Assembly: GCA_015057705.1 (NCBI GenBank)
Contig: SVDU01000014.1
Span: 1 to 64,000 of the forward strand
DNA from: Paenibacillaceae bacterium
Lineage (GTDB): Bacteria > Bacillota > Clostridia > Lachnospirales > Lachnospiraceae
DNA length: 64,000 bases
Reading direction: 5' to 3'
Part shown: positions 25,096 to 34,717 of the stretch, in pieces
Numbering within the stretch: position 1 is the first letter of the stretch
Layout: each line of letters opens with the position of its first letter
Notes under the pieces: generated by a model
Databases searched by the model: none
What the model was told of the DNA's origin: nothing
What the model saw: only the letters and a program-made list of their open reading frames with translations
Translations under genes and position numbers: made by a program

Positions 25096-26721
25096 ATGGT
25101 TAAGATATTTCTTGCAGAGGATGAAAAAATTGTCCGTGAAGGAATTAAGAACGGAATTGCCTGGGAAAAATATGGGTTTGAATTTGCCGGGGAAGCTCCG
25201 GATGGAGAGTTGGCTTATCCCATGATATTAAAATCGAAGCCGGATATACTGCTTACGGATATCCGGATGCCTTTTATGGATGGACTGGAACTGGCGGAGA
25301 TGGCAAAACGGGCTTTACCGGATATACATATTATGTTTTTCAGCGGATACGATGATTTTGAGTACGCCAAACGGGCGATTAAGATCGGGGCTTCGGATTA
25401 TCTCTTAAAGCCGGTAAGCAGCAGCCAGCTTTTGGAAGCGTTGGAACGAATGAGTGAGACAATCATGCAGGAAAAAAGTGAGAAGGGATACAAGCAGGAA
25501 TTTTTAAAGCAGCAGGAAGAACGTAAGCAGATGGACCGGGACCGGTTATTTGATATTATCGTGTCAGGAAAGCTGGGACTTTCTGAGCTGCTTCGAAAAG
25601 GTCAGGAGCACAATCTCTCTTTATCTGCCCCTATGTACAATCTCATTTTGTTTCAGGCAAAGGGGGCAGAGAGCCAGGATCAGTACTCGGATGAGAATGT
25701 ACTGTTTGATAAGAGACTGAAGGAAGAACTGGAAGGAAGAGCTGATATTATCGGATTTAACCGGCTTTCAGAAGGGTACGGCTTTCTGATTATGGGAGAA
25801 GAATCCGATATGGAACGGAAGGTGACATATTATTCGGAATTTCTTATACGGCTGGCGGAATCATTTCCTGAGATGGAGTATTTTGGAGGGATCGGGACTT
25901 CGGTGTGCAGACTCAGTGAGATCCGAACTTCCTTTAAAGCAGCAAGCAGGGCTTATGCATGCCGATATATGCTGGACCGCAACCAGATTCTAACGGCGGA
26001 GGCGGCAGTTCGGATTCATAATGATACGGGAAGTATCAGTCTGGAGGGAATTGATATCACCAAGTTAAGCCGTGACATTATTCCCAACTTCCTAAAGAAC
26101 GGATCAGTCCCTGAGGTGAAGTATTTCGTTGAGGAATATATGGAAGCCTGCGGCAATAATATTAATTCACTGATTTTCAGACAGTACATCCTGATGGATG
26201 TGTATCTGGCAGTTATTGGGTTTGTGTCTCAGCTTGGTTTTGAGCCGGAACAGGTTTTAAAGGAGTTTGGAGATGCAAAGACCATGCAGCCCTGTGTGAA
26301 CTCCATGGAATCTGCGGTTAAGTATACCAGGGAGATCCTTTCAAAGGCCATTGGATTCCGAACCACCTGTTCCCAGAAAAAGTACCGGCTGGTTCTTGAA
26401 AAGGCAGTGGATTATATAGCAGCCCACTATCAGGATGAAGATATTTCTTTAAATGCTGTGGCATCGGCGGTGAATATCAGCCCCAATCATTTCAGTACCA
26501 TTTTCAGCCAGGAGATGGAAATTACATTTGTGGAGTACTTAACAAAGGTGCGCATGGATGCTGCAAGGGAATTACTGTTGAAAACGGATTTGAGGACTTC
26601 AGAAATCGGATATCAGGTGGGATATAAGGATCCCCATTATTTCAGTTACCTGTTTAAGAAGATTCACGGAATCACACCGAAGGCGTTTCGGTCAGGGGGA
26701 GAGAATGAAGTACAAAAGTGA
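25096..26721 (+). CDS. YesN-type response regulator with long linker and AraC HTH
   Basis: This 541-residue protein has a receiver (1-122) with LAEDEKIV, phospho-acceptor in DILLTDIRMPFMDG, FFSGYDDFEYAKRAI and YLLKPVS. A middle region of about 270 residues follows, starting with coiled-coil-like QEFLKQQEERKQMDR and resembling the GGDEF-like linker of YesN proteins. The C-terminal AraC-type double HTH ends GYKDPHYFSYLFKKIHGITPKAFR. The kinase gene overlaps its end by 17 bp. It should activate the binding-protein/ABC genes at 28316-33134. Confidence 0.9.
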   Translation: MVKIFLAEDEKIVREGIKNGIAWEKYGFEFAGEAPDGELAYPMILKSKPDILLTDIRMPFMDGLELAEMAKRALPDIHIMFFSGYDDFEYAKRAIKIGASDYLLKPVSSSQLLEALERMSETIMQEKSEKGYKQEFLKQQEERKQMDRDRLFDIIVSGKLGLSELLRKGQEHNLSLSAPMYNLILFQAKGAESQDQYSDENVLFDKRLKEELEGRADIIGFNRLSEGYGFLIMGEESDMERKVTYYSEFLIRLAESFPEMEYFGGIGTSVCRLSEIRTSFKAASRAYACRYMLDRNQILTAEAAVRIHNDTGSISLEGIDITKLSRDIIPNFLKNGSVPEVKYFVEEYMEACGNNINSLIFRQYILMDVYLAVIGFVSQLGFEPEQVLKEFGDAKTMQPCVNSMESAVKYTREILSKAIGFRTTCSQKKYRLVLEKAVDYIAAHYQDEDISLNAVASAVNISPNHFSTIFSQEMEITFVEYLTKVRMDAARELLLKTDLRTSEIGYQVGYKDPHYFSYLFKKIHGITPKAFRSGGENEVQK

Positions 26722-28147
26722 TTCAATTAAGGCGAAAATAAAAAACATGCAGGCAATCGTTTTTATCCCGGTCATCATTATGATTGGGATATTGCTATAT
26801 ACCATGGAATGGCAGAATCAACAGTATCGTCAGAGTATACGTAACCTTACAATGGCAACAGAGTTTAATTTTGATTTTAAATCCAACATTGATTATAAGA
26901 TGTACCGGATTGTGATCGGAGCGGATACCTTTGAATCCTTAAACCCGTATGAGGATCTGGAAAATTCTAAAAAGATGTTTCTGGAGCTGAAAGACACCAC
27001 TCCCCAGGAGACCAGCAAAAAGGGGCTGGATGGGATCGTAGTTTTAATTGGGATGCTGGAAAAACGAATTGAAGATATTCAGACCAGCAACATTATCGGG
27101 GATTATGACCGGAATATGGCACGTCTTGACCAGGATATCTATGCCATTACTGATTTAATCCAGGAGTCCATGTCAGATTACATCTATAATGAAACAAAGA
27201 CCCTGGAGTCTGTACGCCAGAAGCTTGACACCCAGACAAGGCAGGTCATTGCTCTTTGCATTGTAATTGCTTCTTATCTCATTGTATTTTTACTTGCTTC
27301 CTTTTCCTCCTTTGGAAAAAGAATTACAAAACCCATTGAGGAACTGTGTGAATATACCATGAAGCTGGCAGACGGGAACTTAGAAGTCAGTGCACCAAAA
27401 AGCAATATCAGGGAGATAAAGGTTTTAGGGGAACAGTATGACCAGATGGTAATCCGGATCGGAGAACTGATCCGTCATATCAAGGAAGAACAGGAGTTAA
27501 AGAGAAAAACAGAACTGAAGCTGCTTCAGGCTCAGATCAATCCTCATTTTCTATATAATACATTAGATACCATTGTCTGGCTGGCTGAGGGAAAGCAGCA
27601 TCAGGAGGTAGTGGAGATGATTACTGCACTTTCTTCTTTTTTAAGAATTGGTTTGAATAACGGGCGGGATTTTATTACGATTAAAGAGGAAGCAGAGCAT
27701 ATAAAAAGTTATCTTTTAATCCAGCATTTCCGCTATGAGGACATTATGGATTATGAGATTGATTTTGAAGAACGGATCCGGGATTATTCCATATTAAAAC
27801 TCACCCTGCAGCCCATTGTGGAAAATGCACTTTACCATGGAATAAAGAATTGCAGAAAAAAAGGATTCTTACGAATCAGCGGCTGGCAGGAGGATGAAGA
27901 TATTCTTTTAAAGGTAGAGGATAACGGAATTGGAATGAAACCGGACGAGGTAAGAAAGATGGAGCATCAGATTGCCGGCGGCAGCAAAGCGGATTTTCAT
28001 GTTGGGGAAGGATTTGGAATTGCCAATGTGGCAGAGCGGATCCGGCTGAATTTTGGTGAGGCGTATGGACTTACCATTGAAAGCGAGTACGGAGTCGGAA
28101 CGGCTGTAACGGTGAGGATTCCGGCAGTAAGATGGGGAAATGTATAA
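26705..28147 (+). CDS. YesM-type sensor histidine kinase
   Basis: This 480-residue membrane kinase has TM1 near residues 15-34 (QAIVFIPVIIMIGILLYTM), an extracellular sensor of about 140 residues and TM2 near 180-200 (VIALCIVIASYLIVFLLA). HAMP, the His_kinase motif INPHFLYNTLDTIVWL (His near residue 281), and HATPase_c with VENALYHGI and DNGIGMKPDE follow. The small sensor differs from the first YesM kinase at 15669, so a different sugar or a binding-protein complex may be sensed. Translation is likely coupled to the response regulator through the 17-bp overlap. Confidence 0.9.
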   Translation: MKYKSDSIKAKIKNMQAIVFIPVIIMIGILLYTMEWQNQQYRQSIRNLTMATEFNFDFKSNIDYKMYRIVIGADTFESLNPYEDLENSKKMFLELKDTTPQETSKKGLDGIVVLIGMLEKRIEDIQTSNIIGDYDRNMARLDQDIYAITDLIQESMSDYIYNETKTLESVRQKLDTQTRQVIALCIVIASYLIVFLLASFSSFGKRITKPIEELCEYTMKLADGNLEVSAPKSNIREIKVLGEQYDQMVIRIGELIRHIKEEQELKRKTELKLLQAQINPHFLYNTLDTIVWLAEGKQHQEVVEMITALSSFLRIGLNNGRDFITIKEEAEHIKSYLLIQHFRYEDIMDYEIDFEERIRDYSILKLTLQPIVENALYHGIKNCRKKGFLRISGWQEDEDILLKVEDNGIGMKPDEVRKMEHQIAGGSKADFHVGEGFGIANVAERIRLNFGEAYGLTIESEYGVGTAVTVRIPAVRWGNV

Positions 28148-28180
28148 AAAAATCAACTTTTATCCGAAAAAAATCAACTT
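28146..28180 (+). repeat. Two 14-bp direct repeats, likely regulator sites
   Basis: AAAAAAATCAACTT occurs at 28146-28159 and again at 28167-28180, exactly 21 bp apart (two helical turns). They lie upstream of the binding-protein gene at 28316. Tandem direct repeats on one face of the helix are typical of AraC-type regulators, so these are candidate sites for the YesN-type protein encoded just upstream. Confidence 0.5.
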
Positions 28181-28315
28181 AATTTCCGGAATACATGGAA
28201 ATAGCGTAAGAAACTTAACCCTTTGCAAAAGATATTGTATTGAGAAATCAGGGGGATGGGTCTATGATACAGGTAGTTACTTAATAGTGAGTTATTCTTA
28301 TTGGAGGGAACGGAT

Positions 28316-29398
28316 ATGAAGAAAAGAGTTTTAAGCTTTTTGACAGCTGCGGTTATGACAACCGCCATGATTTTATCCGGTTGCAGCGGATCTCAGACAG
28401 CAGCAACGACAGCAGCACCTGCTGCTACTGAAAAAAAAGCAGAGACAACGGAAGCAGCAAAAACGGAAGCAGCCACAACCACAGCAGCACCTGCAGAGAA
28501 AAAGGAAATCGTAGTAGGATTTTCTCAGGTTGGTGCAGAGTCTGACTGGAGAACGGCCAATACCGAATCCATGAAGTCAACGTTTACAGAAGCAAATGGT
28601 TACAAGCTGATTTTTGATGATGCACAGCAGAAACAGGAAAATCAGTTAAAGGCAGTTCGTAACTTTATTCAGCAGGATGTTGATTATATCGTTATCGCAC
28701 CAGTTACAGAAACTGGCTGGGATACCGTATTACAGGAAGCTAAGGACGCAGGCATTCCGGTTATCATCGTTGACCGTATGATTAATGTATCTGATGATTC
28801 CTTATATACTGCATGGGTTGGTTCCAACTTCCTTCAGGAAGGTTATGATGCAGTAGCATGGCTTGATGAGTATTTAAAGAAGAATAACAAAGCAGACAGT
28901 GATATCAATATCGTTACTCTTCAGGGTACCATCGGTTCTTCCGCACAGATCGGACGTACCAACGGCGTGGAAGAGAAGATGAAAGATCATCCGAAGTGGA
29001 AGATGTTAGAGCGTCAGACTGGTGAATTTACACAGGCAAAGGGTCAGGAAGTTATGGAATCCTTCTTAAAGACCTATAAAGATATTAATGTTGTAATTGC
29101 TGAGAACGACAACATGGCATTTGGTGCGATTGATGCAATCAAGGCAGCAGGAAAGACTTGCGGACCGAAGGGCGATATCATCATCATTTCCTTTGATGCA
29201 GTTTCTGCAGCATTTGACTCCATGATCGCAGGAGATATGAACGTTTCCGTAGAGTGTAATCCTCTTCACGGTCCTCGTGTAGCTGAGATCATTCAGAAGC
29301 TGGAGAAGGGCGAAAAAGTTGATAAGATTGCATATGTAAAGGAAGGCGTATTCCCGGCAGATACAGCAGCAGCTGAAAAACCAAAGAGACAGTATTAA
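28316..29398 (+). CDS. Sugar-binding lipoprotein (ribose/galactofuranose type)
   Basis: This 360-residue lipoprotein has a signal peptide with lipobox LILSGC-like (here MILSGC) and a linker rich in Ala, Thr, Glu and Lys (about 22-65). A periplasmic-binding-protein type 1 domain follows, with VVGFSQVGAESDWRTANTES, DYIVIAPVTETGWD, VIIVDRMI and VVIAENDNMAFGAIDA. The closest resemblance is to YtfQ-like galactofuranose-binding proteins. ATG 28316 is chosen because GGAGGG precedes it by 7 bp. A terminator separates it from the ABC genes. Confidence 0.85.
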   Translation: MKKRVLSFLTAAVMTTAMILSGCSGSQTAATTAAPAATEKKAETTEAAKTEAATTTAAPAEKKEIVVGFSQVGAESDWRTANTESMKSTFTEANGYKLIFDDAQQKQENQLKAVRNFIQQDVDYIVIAPVTETGWDTVLQEAKDAGIPVIIVDRMINVSDDSLYTAWVGSNFLQEGYDAVAWLDEYLKKNNKADSDINIVTLQGTIGSSAQIGRTNGVEEKMKDHPKWKMLERQTGEFTQAKGQEVMESFLKTYKDINVVIAENDNMAFGAIDAIKAAGKTCGPKGDIIIISFDAVSAAFDSMIAGDMNVSVECNPLHGPRVAEIIQKLEKGEKVDKIAYVKEGVFPADTAAAEKPKRQY

Positions 29399-29445
29399 TT
29401 GGTTGGGACTAAGGCGCTGAAAGCAGAATGATAGCCAGAGAAACA

Positions 29446-29494
29446 GGTGCAGGGAATGGAGGACGGGGTCAGTCCTCCTCCAGGCACCTTTTTT
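29446..29494 (+). terminator. Terminator between binding-protein and ABC genes
   Basis: GGTGC..GGAGGAC pairs with GTCCTCC..GCACC, followed by six T. It sits after the binding-protein gene and before the ATPase gene without another obvious promoter between, so partial readthrough would yield more binding protein than membrane complex. Confidence 0.75.
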
Positions 29495-29548
29495 AATCTC
29501 CTGACATGCAGTGAAAAGCAGAAAAAGTGGAGAAAAAGGAGGGATCTT

Positions 29549-31069
29549 ATGCCCAATGAGATAGTACTTAGCATGAAAAACATATCGAAGACATTTCCCG
29601 GTGTACGTGCCTTAGACCATGTGGATTTTACCTTAAGAAGCGGGGAGATCCATGCTCTTATGGGAGAAAACGGAGCAGGTAAATCAACGCTCATAAAGGT
29701 TTTGACCGGGGTAGAAGAATTTGAATCAGGTGAGATAAAAATTGAAGGCGAAAGCCAGACAATCATTAACCATTCTCCCCAGGAAGCCCAGGAGCATGGG
29801 ATCAGTACTGTATATCAGGAAGTAAATCTCTGCCCCAATTTATCGGTGGCTGAGAACCTGTTTATCGGAAGGGAACCAAAGCGGGCAGGTCTCATTGACT
29901 GGAAGACTATGAACCGGAAAGCGACGGAACTTCTTTCCAAACTCGATATGAACATTGATGTAACAAAGGCGCTTGAGAATTACTCCATTGCGCTGCAGCA
30001 GATGATTGCTATAGCGAGAGCCGTGGATATGTCAGCGAAAGTTCTGATTCTTGATGAACCCACCTCCTCCTTAGATGACAATGAGGTAGAAAAGCTGTTC
30101 CGGTTAATGAAGCGTCTGAAAGAAGACGGAGTGGGAATCATCTTTGTTACTCATTTCCTGGAGCAGGTTTATGAGGTCTGCGATAAGATAACCGTACTTA
30201 GAAACGGCGGTCTGGTAGGTGAATATGAAGTAGAAAAGCTTCCCAGAGTACAGCTGGTAGCCAAGATGATGGGTAAGGATTTCGATGATCTGGAAGCCAT
30301 TAAAAAAGAAGGAAAAACTGCCGGAAAATCCAGTGAGGCAGTTATTGATGCCAAAGGAATTGGCAGGCAGGGAACCATAAAACCATTTGATTTGCAGATT
30401 CATAAGGGAGAGGTGATCGGTCTGACCGGACTCCTGGGTTCCGGCCGTTCAGAGCTTGCAAGAAGTCTTTATGGGGCTGATAAACCGGATAGCGGGGAGC
30501 TGAAGGTCAATGGAAAGACTGTAGTTCTTCATACCCCCCTTGATGCTATGATGGCTGGTATGGCATATCTGCCGGAGAATCGGAAAGAGGAAGGAATTGT
30601 TGCCGATTTATCGGTAAGGGAGAATTTAATTCTGGCTCTTCAGGCTAAGAGAGGCATGTTCCATCCAATCGGAAGCAAAGAACAGGAGGAACTGGCTAAC
30701 AAGTATGTGAAGCTGCTTCAGATTAAGACCGCAAGCCTGGATACTCCCATAAGAAGTTTAAGCGGAGGAAACCAGCAGAAGGTAATTTTGGGAAGATGGC
30801 TTCTCACAGATCCTGATTTTCTGATTCTTGATGAACCCACCAGAGGAATTGATGTTGGTACTAAGACTGAAATTCAGAAACTGGTGGTCCAGCTGGCAAA
30901 AGAGGGCGTTACTGTTATGTTTATCTCCTCTGAAATTGAGGAGATGATCCGTACCTGCAGCCGGATGGCAGTTTTAAGAGACCGGGAGAAGGTTTCTGAA
31001 CTTATGGAGGATGAACTTGATCAGAACCATATCATGAAGGCAATTGCAGGAGGTGGAACAGATGAATAA
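29549..31069 (+). CDS. Sugar ABC transporter ATPase, two nucleotide-binding domains
   Basis: This 506-residue protein has two fused ABC domains, as in RbsA/MglA/YtfR. NBD1 has Walker A GENGAGKST (near residue 40) and LILDEPTSSLD. NBD2 has the degenerate Walker A GLLGSGRSEL, the intact signature LSGGNQQKV and FLILDEPTRGID. ATG 29549 follows AAAAAGGAGGG; earlier in-frame starts would run through the terminator hairpin. It powers the permease pair encoded next and overlaps the first of them by 8 bp. Confidence 0.9.
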   Translation: MPNEIVLSMKNISKTFPGVRALDHVDFTLRSGEIHALMGENGAGKSTLIKVLTGVEEFESGEIKIEGESQTIINHSPQEAQEHGISTVYQEVNLCPNLSVAENLFIGREPKRAGLIDWKTMNRKATELLSKLDMNIDVTKALENYSIALQQMIAIARAVDMSAKVLILDEPTSSLDDNEVEKLFRLMKRLKEDGVGIIFVTHFLEQVYEVCDKITVLRNGGLVGEYEVEKLPRVQLVAKMMGKDFDDLEAIKKEGKTAGKSSEAVIDAKGIGRQGTIKPFDLQIHKGEVIGLTGLLGSGRSELARSLYGADKPDSGELKVNGKTVVLHTPLDAMMAGMAYLPENRKEEGIVADLSVRENLILALQAKRGMFHPIGSKEQEELANKYVKLLQIKTASLDTPIRSLSGGNQQKVILGRWLLTDPDFLILDEPTRGIDVGTKTEIQKLVVQLAKEGVTVMFISSEIEEMIRTCSRMAVLRDREKVSELMEDELDQNHIMKAIAGGGTDE

Positions 31070-32117
31070 GGGAAAGGCATTTATAAAAAGACTGACAGGA
31101 TACCGCTTGTTTCTGCCCCTCTTCTGTCTGGTGCTTGTTCTGTTTTCCAACTTGATTAAGACTCCCAGCTTCTTTGAGGTGACGATTAAAAACGGCGTTC
31201 TCTATGGATATATTATTGACGTAATTAACCGTGCCAGCGATCTGGTTATTCTGTCTGTTGGAATGACATTGGTAGTTGCTGCATCAGGTGGTACAGATAT
31301 CTCAGTGGGGGCTGTTATGTCTGTGGCAGGAGCGGTGTGCTGCTTCATTCTTTCAGGGGGACAGCAGTCTGTAAATGAGTTTGTGAATCCTTATATTCTG
31401 GGCGTACTGGCTGCCATTCTTGCAGGAATTTTATGCGGCAGCTTTAATGGTTTCCTTGTTGCAAAGCTTAAGATCCAGCCCATGGTGGCGACGTTAATTT
31501 TATTTACCGCCGGCCGAGGAATTGCACAGCTGATTACAAAAGGCCAGATCACCTATATCCGTGTGGAATCCTATAAGATGCTGGGATCCAGCATTCCAGG
31601 CATCCCCATTCCCACTCCCGTGTTTGTGGCTCTGATCGTGGTGCTGCTCACCTACGTTCTGTTAAAAAAGACGACATTAGGACTTTATATTCAGACTGTG
31701 GGGATTAATGCGAAGGCTTCCAAGCTGATGGGAATTAAGTCTGCAATGATTATTTTTCTTTCTTATGTTTTCTGCGGTCTCTGCGCCGGTATATCCGGAC
31801 TTGTGGCCTCTTCCAGAATCTATTCTGCCGATGCCAACAACATTGGACTGAATCTGGAGTTAGATGCCATTCTTGCAGTGGCACTTGGAGGAAACAGTCT
31901 TGCAGGAGGAAAATTTTCTCTGTTAGGAAGTGTTATTGGCGCTTACACCATTCAGGCACTGAGCACCACCCTTTATGCCATGGGTGTTTCTCCAGACCAG
32001 ATCCCGGTATATAAAGCGATTGTAGTTGTTGTAATTGTGGCGTTACAGTCAACCGAGTTAAAGCGTATGGTGAGTAAACTGCAGATGAACGTTAAGTCAG
32101 GAAAGAAGGTGGCATAA
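31062..32117 (+). CDS. Sugar ABC transporter permease (YtfT/RbsC family)
   Basis: This 351-residue polytopic protein of the BPD_transp_2 family has LSVGMTLVVAASGGTDISVGAVM, the conserved GTDISVG segment of RbsC-like permeases. It also has LKIQPMVATLILFTAGRGIA and LGGNSLAGGKFSLLGSVIGA. ATG 31062 is preceded by GGAGGTGG and lies inside the 3' end of the ATPase gene. It pairs with the next permease in a heterodimer. Confidence 0.9.
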   Translation: MNKGKAFIKRLTGYRLFLPLFCLVLVLFSNLIKTPSFFEVTIKNGVLYGYIIDVINRASDLVILSVGMTLVVAASGGTDISVGAVMSVAGAVCCFILSGGQQSVNEFVNPYILGVLAAILAGILCGSFNGFLVAKLKIQPMVATLILFTAGRGIAQLITKGQITYIRVESYKMLGSSIPGIPIPTPVFVALIVVLLTYVLLKKTTLGLYIQTVGINAKASKLMGIKSAMIIFLSYVFCGLCAGISGLVASSRIYSADANNIGLNLELDAILAVALGGNSLAGGKFSLLGSVIGAYTIQALSTTLYAMGVSPDQIPVYKAIVVVVIVALQSTELKRMVSKLQMNVKSGKKVA

Positions 32118-33134
32118 ATGAAGAAGAGAGAAAAAATTGATGGAAAGGTATTTTTACTGATTATCACCATCCTTCTCTTTTTGGTGATGTATGCAGCCGG
32201 TCTGATCATATTCCAAAGCAAAGGGTTTGCAAAGCCTCAGGTATTTTTAAACCTGTTTATTTCCAATGCCGGTCTGATCGTAATTGCAGCGGGTATGACA
32301 ATGGTTATGATAACCGGTGGAATTGATATTTCGGTTGGTTCCATTGTAGCCCTGACCTGCATGATGCTTGCATGGATGATGGAAATTAAGGGAATGGGAG
32401 CTGTTCCTGCCCTTGTTATCGTTCTGATTATGGGAATTGTATTCGGCCTGGTACAGGGATTCTTAATCGCATACCTAAAGATCCAGCCCTTTATTGTCAC
32501 CCTGGCCGGAATGTTCTTTGCAAGAGGTCTGACTGCGATTATCAGTCAGGAAATGATCAGTATTAAAAATGAGCTATTTTTAAAATGGGCAAAGAGCAAA
32601 ATTAACTTAACCTTTTTAGGCGGTACCGTAAACAAAAAAGGTGTGGTGAATTATTCATTTATTTATCCCAGTGTAATCATTGCACTGATCGTTCTGATTG
32701 GTATATTTGTTCTTTTAAAGTTTACCAAGTTTGGAAGAACCATTTATGCGGTAGGCGGAAATGAACAGTCAGCACTGATGATGGGATTAAATGTCAGGCG
32801 AACCAAGCTGCTTGTTTATGTGATCAATGGTTTCTTATGTTCGTTGGGCGGTTTCTTATTCGCATTAAATACCTGCGCCGGCTTTGTTGAACAGGCAAAG
32901 GGCTTCGAAATGGAAGCCATCGCCTCAGCAGTAATTGGAGGAACCCTGCTTACCGGAGGGGTAGGCAACGTGTTTGGAAGTTTATTTGGAGTTTTAATTA
33001 AGGGTACTATTGAAACCTTTATTACATTCCAGGGTACGCTTTCTTCCTGGTGGACCAAGATAACAATTGCAGCGCTGCTGGCATTCTTTATTATTCTTCA
33101 GAGTCTGTTTGCAAAGGCAAAGGAAAAACATTAA
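32118..33134 (+). CDS. Sugar ABC transporter permease (YjfF/RbsC family)
   Basis: This 338-residue BPD_transp_2 permease has AGMTMVMITGGIDISVGSIVAL, LKIQPFIVTLAGMFFARGL and VIGGTLLTGGVGNVFGSLFG. Its ATG begins directly after the stop of the previous permease. Two non-identical permeases plus one double ATPase match the ytfQRT-yjfF galactofuranose transporter layout, although other furanose or pentose substrates are possible. Confidence 0.9.
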   Translation: MKKREKIDGKVFLLIITILLFLVMYAAGLIIFQSKGFAKPQVFLNLFISNAGLIVIAAGMTMVMITGGIDISVGSIVALTCMMLAWMMEIKGMGAVPALVIVLIMGIVFGLVQGFLIAYLKIQPFIVTLAGMFFARGLTAIISQEMISIKNELFLKWAKSKINLTFLGGTVNKKGVVNYSFIYPSVIIALIVLIGIFVLLKFTKFGRTIYAVGGNEQSALMMGLNVRRTKLLVYVINGFLCSLGGFLFALNTCAGFVEQAKGFEMEAIASAVIGGTLLTGGVGNVFGSLFGVLIKGTIETFITFQGTLSSWWTKITIAALLAFFIILQSLFAKAKEKH

Positions 33135-33146
33135 ACGGATTGATTG

Positions 33147-33185
33147 GAAGCCGGAGGGAGTTTATGATTCCCACGGCTTCTTTTT
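33147..33185 (+). terminator. Terminator of the second sugar ABC operon
   Basis: GAAGCCG pairs with CGGCTTC, with inner pairing GGGA/TCCC, and is followed by five T. Confidence 0.8.
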
Positions 33186-33315
33186 ATCTGCATTGTACTT
33201 GCGTTTGGTTCTTTGATTGATTATAATCGAGGAAGACTGTTTTTTTATAAACAGAAAATCAATCTGGCAAAAACGGAGGTAATACAGAAAAAGTACGCTT
33301 TTACTGGAAAAAAGT

Positions 33316-34704
33316 ATGAAAAAATTTATTGGAAACAAAGCGTTTTATAAAATGGTACTGGCCATTGCGATTCCCATTATGATCCAGAACGGAATTACTA
33401 ATTTTGTCAGTCTTCTCGATAACATCATGGTGGGAATGGTTGGTACCGGGGAGATGTCCGGAGTTGCGATTGTAAACCAGCTGATATTTGTTTTTAATGT
33501 CAGTGTGTTTGGTATCGTCTCTGGTGCGGGAATCTTTGGAGCCCAGTTTTATGGCTGTGGAAAGCATGAAGGAGTAAGGCACACCTTCCGGTTTAAATTT
33601 TTGTGCTGTCTGTTCCTGGCAGCCGTGGCGGCAGTCATATTTTATTTTTACGGAGAGAACTTAATTTACATGTACCTTCATGGGGAAGAAAGCGGCGGAG
33701 ATCTTACAATTGCTCTTACCAATGGCCGCAAATACATGCTTGTTATGATGGTGGGGCTCTTGCCCTTTGCCATAGAGCAGGCATACACCAGTACTCTTCG
33801 TGAATGTGGGGAAACCGTAATTCCCATGAAGGCAGGAATCGTTGCAGTGCTGGTTAATCTGGTTCTTAACTATATTCTTATTTTTGGTAAATTCGGAGCA
33901 CCTGTTCTTGGCGTGGTGGGCGCAGGGATTGCCACTGTTGCGGCAAGGTATATTGAGACCATAATCGTAATAGTCTGGACCCATAAGCATAAGAAACGCT
34001 TTCCATTTATTGAGGATGCATATAAGAGCATGCATATACCAGCAGGTCTGGTCGGCAAAATCTTTGTGAAGGGTACGCCTTTGATTGTAAACGAAGCTTT
34101 GTGGGCAAGCGGAGTGGCAATGTTAATGCAATGCTACTCTGTCAGGGGTCTGACTGCTGTGGCGGGATTAAATATTTCCAACACCATTGGCAATGTGTTT
34201 AATGTGGTTTATCTGGCTCTTGGAGTGTCTGTTTCCATTATTGTAGGTCAGCTTCTGGGTGCCGGAAAGATGGAGGAAGCCAGAGATACAGATACCAAAC
34301 TGATCGTATTTTCCGTTGCATCCTGTGCTGTAATGGGTACAATCCTGGCAATTGTAGCACCTCTGTTCCCGATGATTTACAATACAACCGATGAAGTGAA
34401 GCACTTGGCAGTTCAGTTTATCCGGATTCTGGCCTTTATTATGCCAATGAATGCATTTATGAATGTATCTTATTTTACACTGCGTTCCGGGGGAAAGACA
34501 GTTGTAACTTTTTTCTTTGACAGTGTGTTTATGTGGGTGGCAAGTATTCCGGCAGCATATCTATTGAGCCGATATACCCAGATCCCCATTGTTCCGCTTT
34601 ATTTTATGTGCCAGATGGTAGATATTATTAAATGTATCATCGGTTTTGTTCTGGTAAAGAAAGGGGTATGGATTCAGAATATCGTTCTGGACCATGAGGC
34701 ATAA
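33316..34704 (+). CDS. MATE-family multidrug/solute efflux transporter
   Basis: This 462-residue membrane protein has 12 predicted TM segments in two similar halves. The MATE pattern is clear at the start of the first (MVLAIAIPIMIQNGITNFVSLLDNIMVG) and second halves (IFVKGTPLIVNEALWASG). Such carriers export drugs or metabolites using Na+ or H+ gradients. The ribosome binding site before ATG 33316 is weak (ACTGGAAAAAAGT). It follows the ABC operon terminator and is probably co-transcribed with the esterase gene after it. Confidence 0.85.
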   Translation: MKKFIGNKAFYKMVLAIAIPIMIQNGITNFVSLLDNIMVGMVGTGEMSGVAIVNQLIFVFNVSVFGIVSGAGIFGAQFYGCGKHEGVRHTFRFKFLCCLFLAAVAAVIFYFYGENLIYMYLHGEESGGDLTIALTNGRKYMLVMMVGLLPFAIEQAYTSTLRECGETVIPMKAGIVAVLVNLVLNYILIFGKFGAPVLGVVGAGIATVAARYIETIIVIVWTHKHKKRFPFIEDAYKSMHIPAGLVGKIFVKGTPLIVNEALWASGVAMLMQCYSVRGLTAVAGLNISNTIGNVFNVVYLALGVSVSIIVGQLLGAGKMEEARDTDTKLIVFSVASCAVMGTILAIVAPLFPMIYNTTDEVKHLAVQFIRILAFIMPMNAFMNVSYFTLRSGGKTVVTFFFDSVFMWVASIPAAYLLSRYTQIPIVPLYFMCQMVDIIKCIIGFVLVKKGVWIQNIVLDHEA

Positions 34705-34717
34705 GAAAGGAGAAGGT

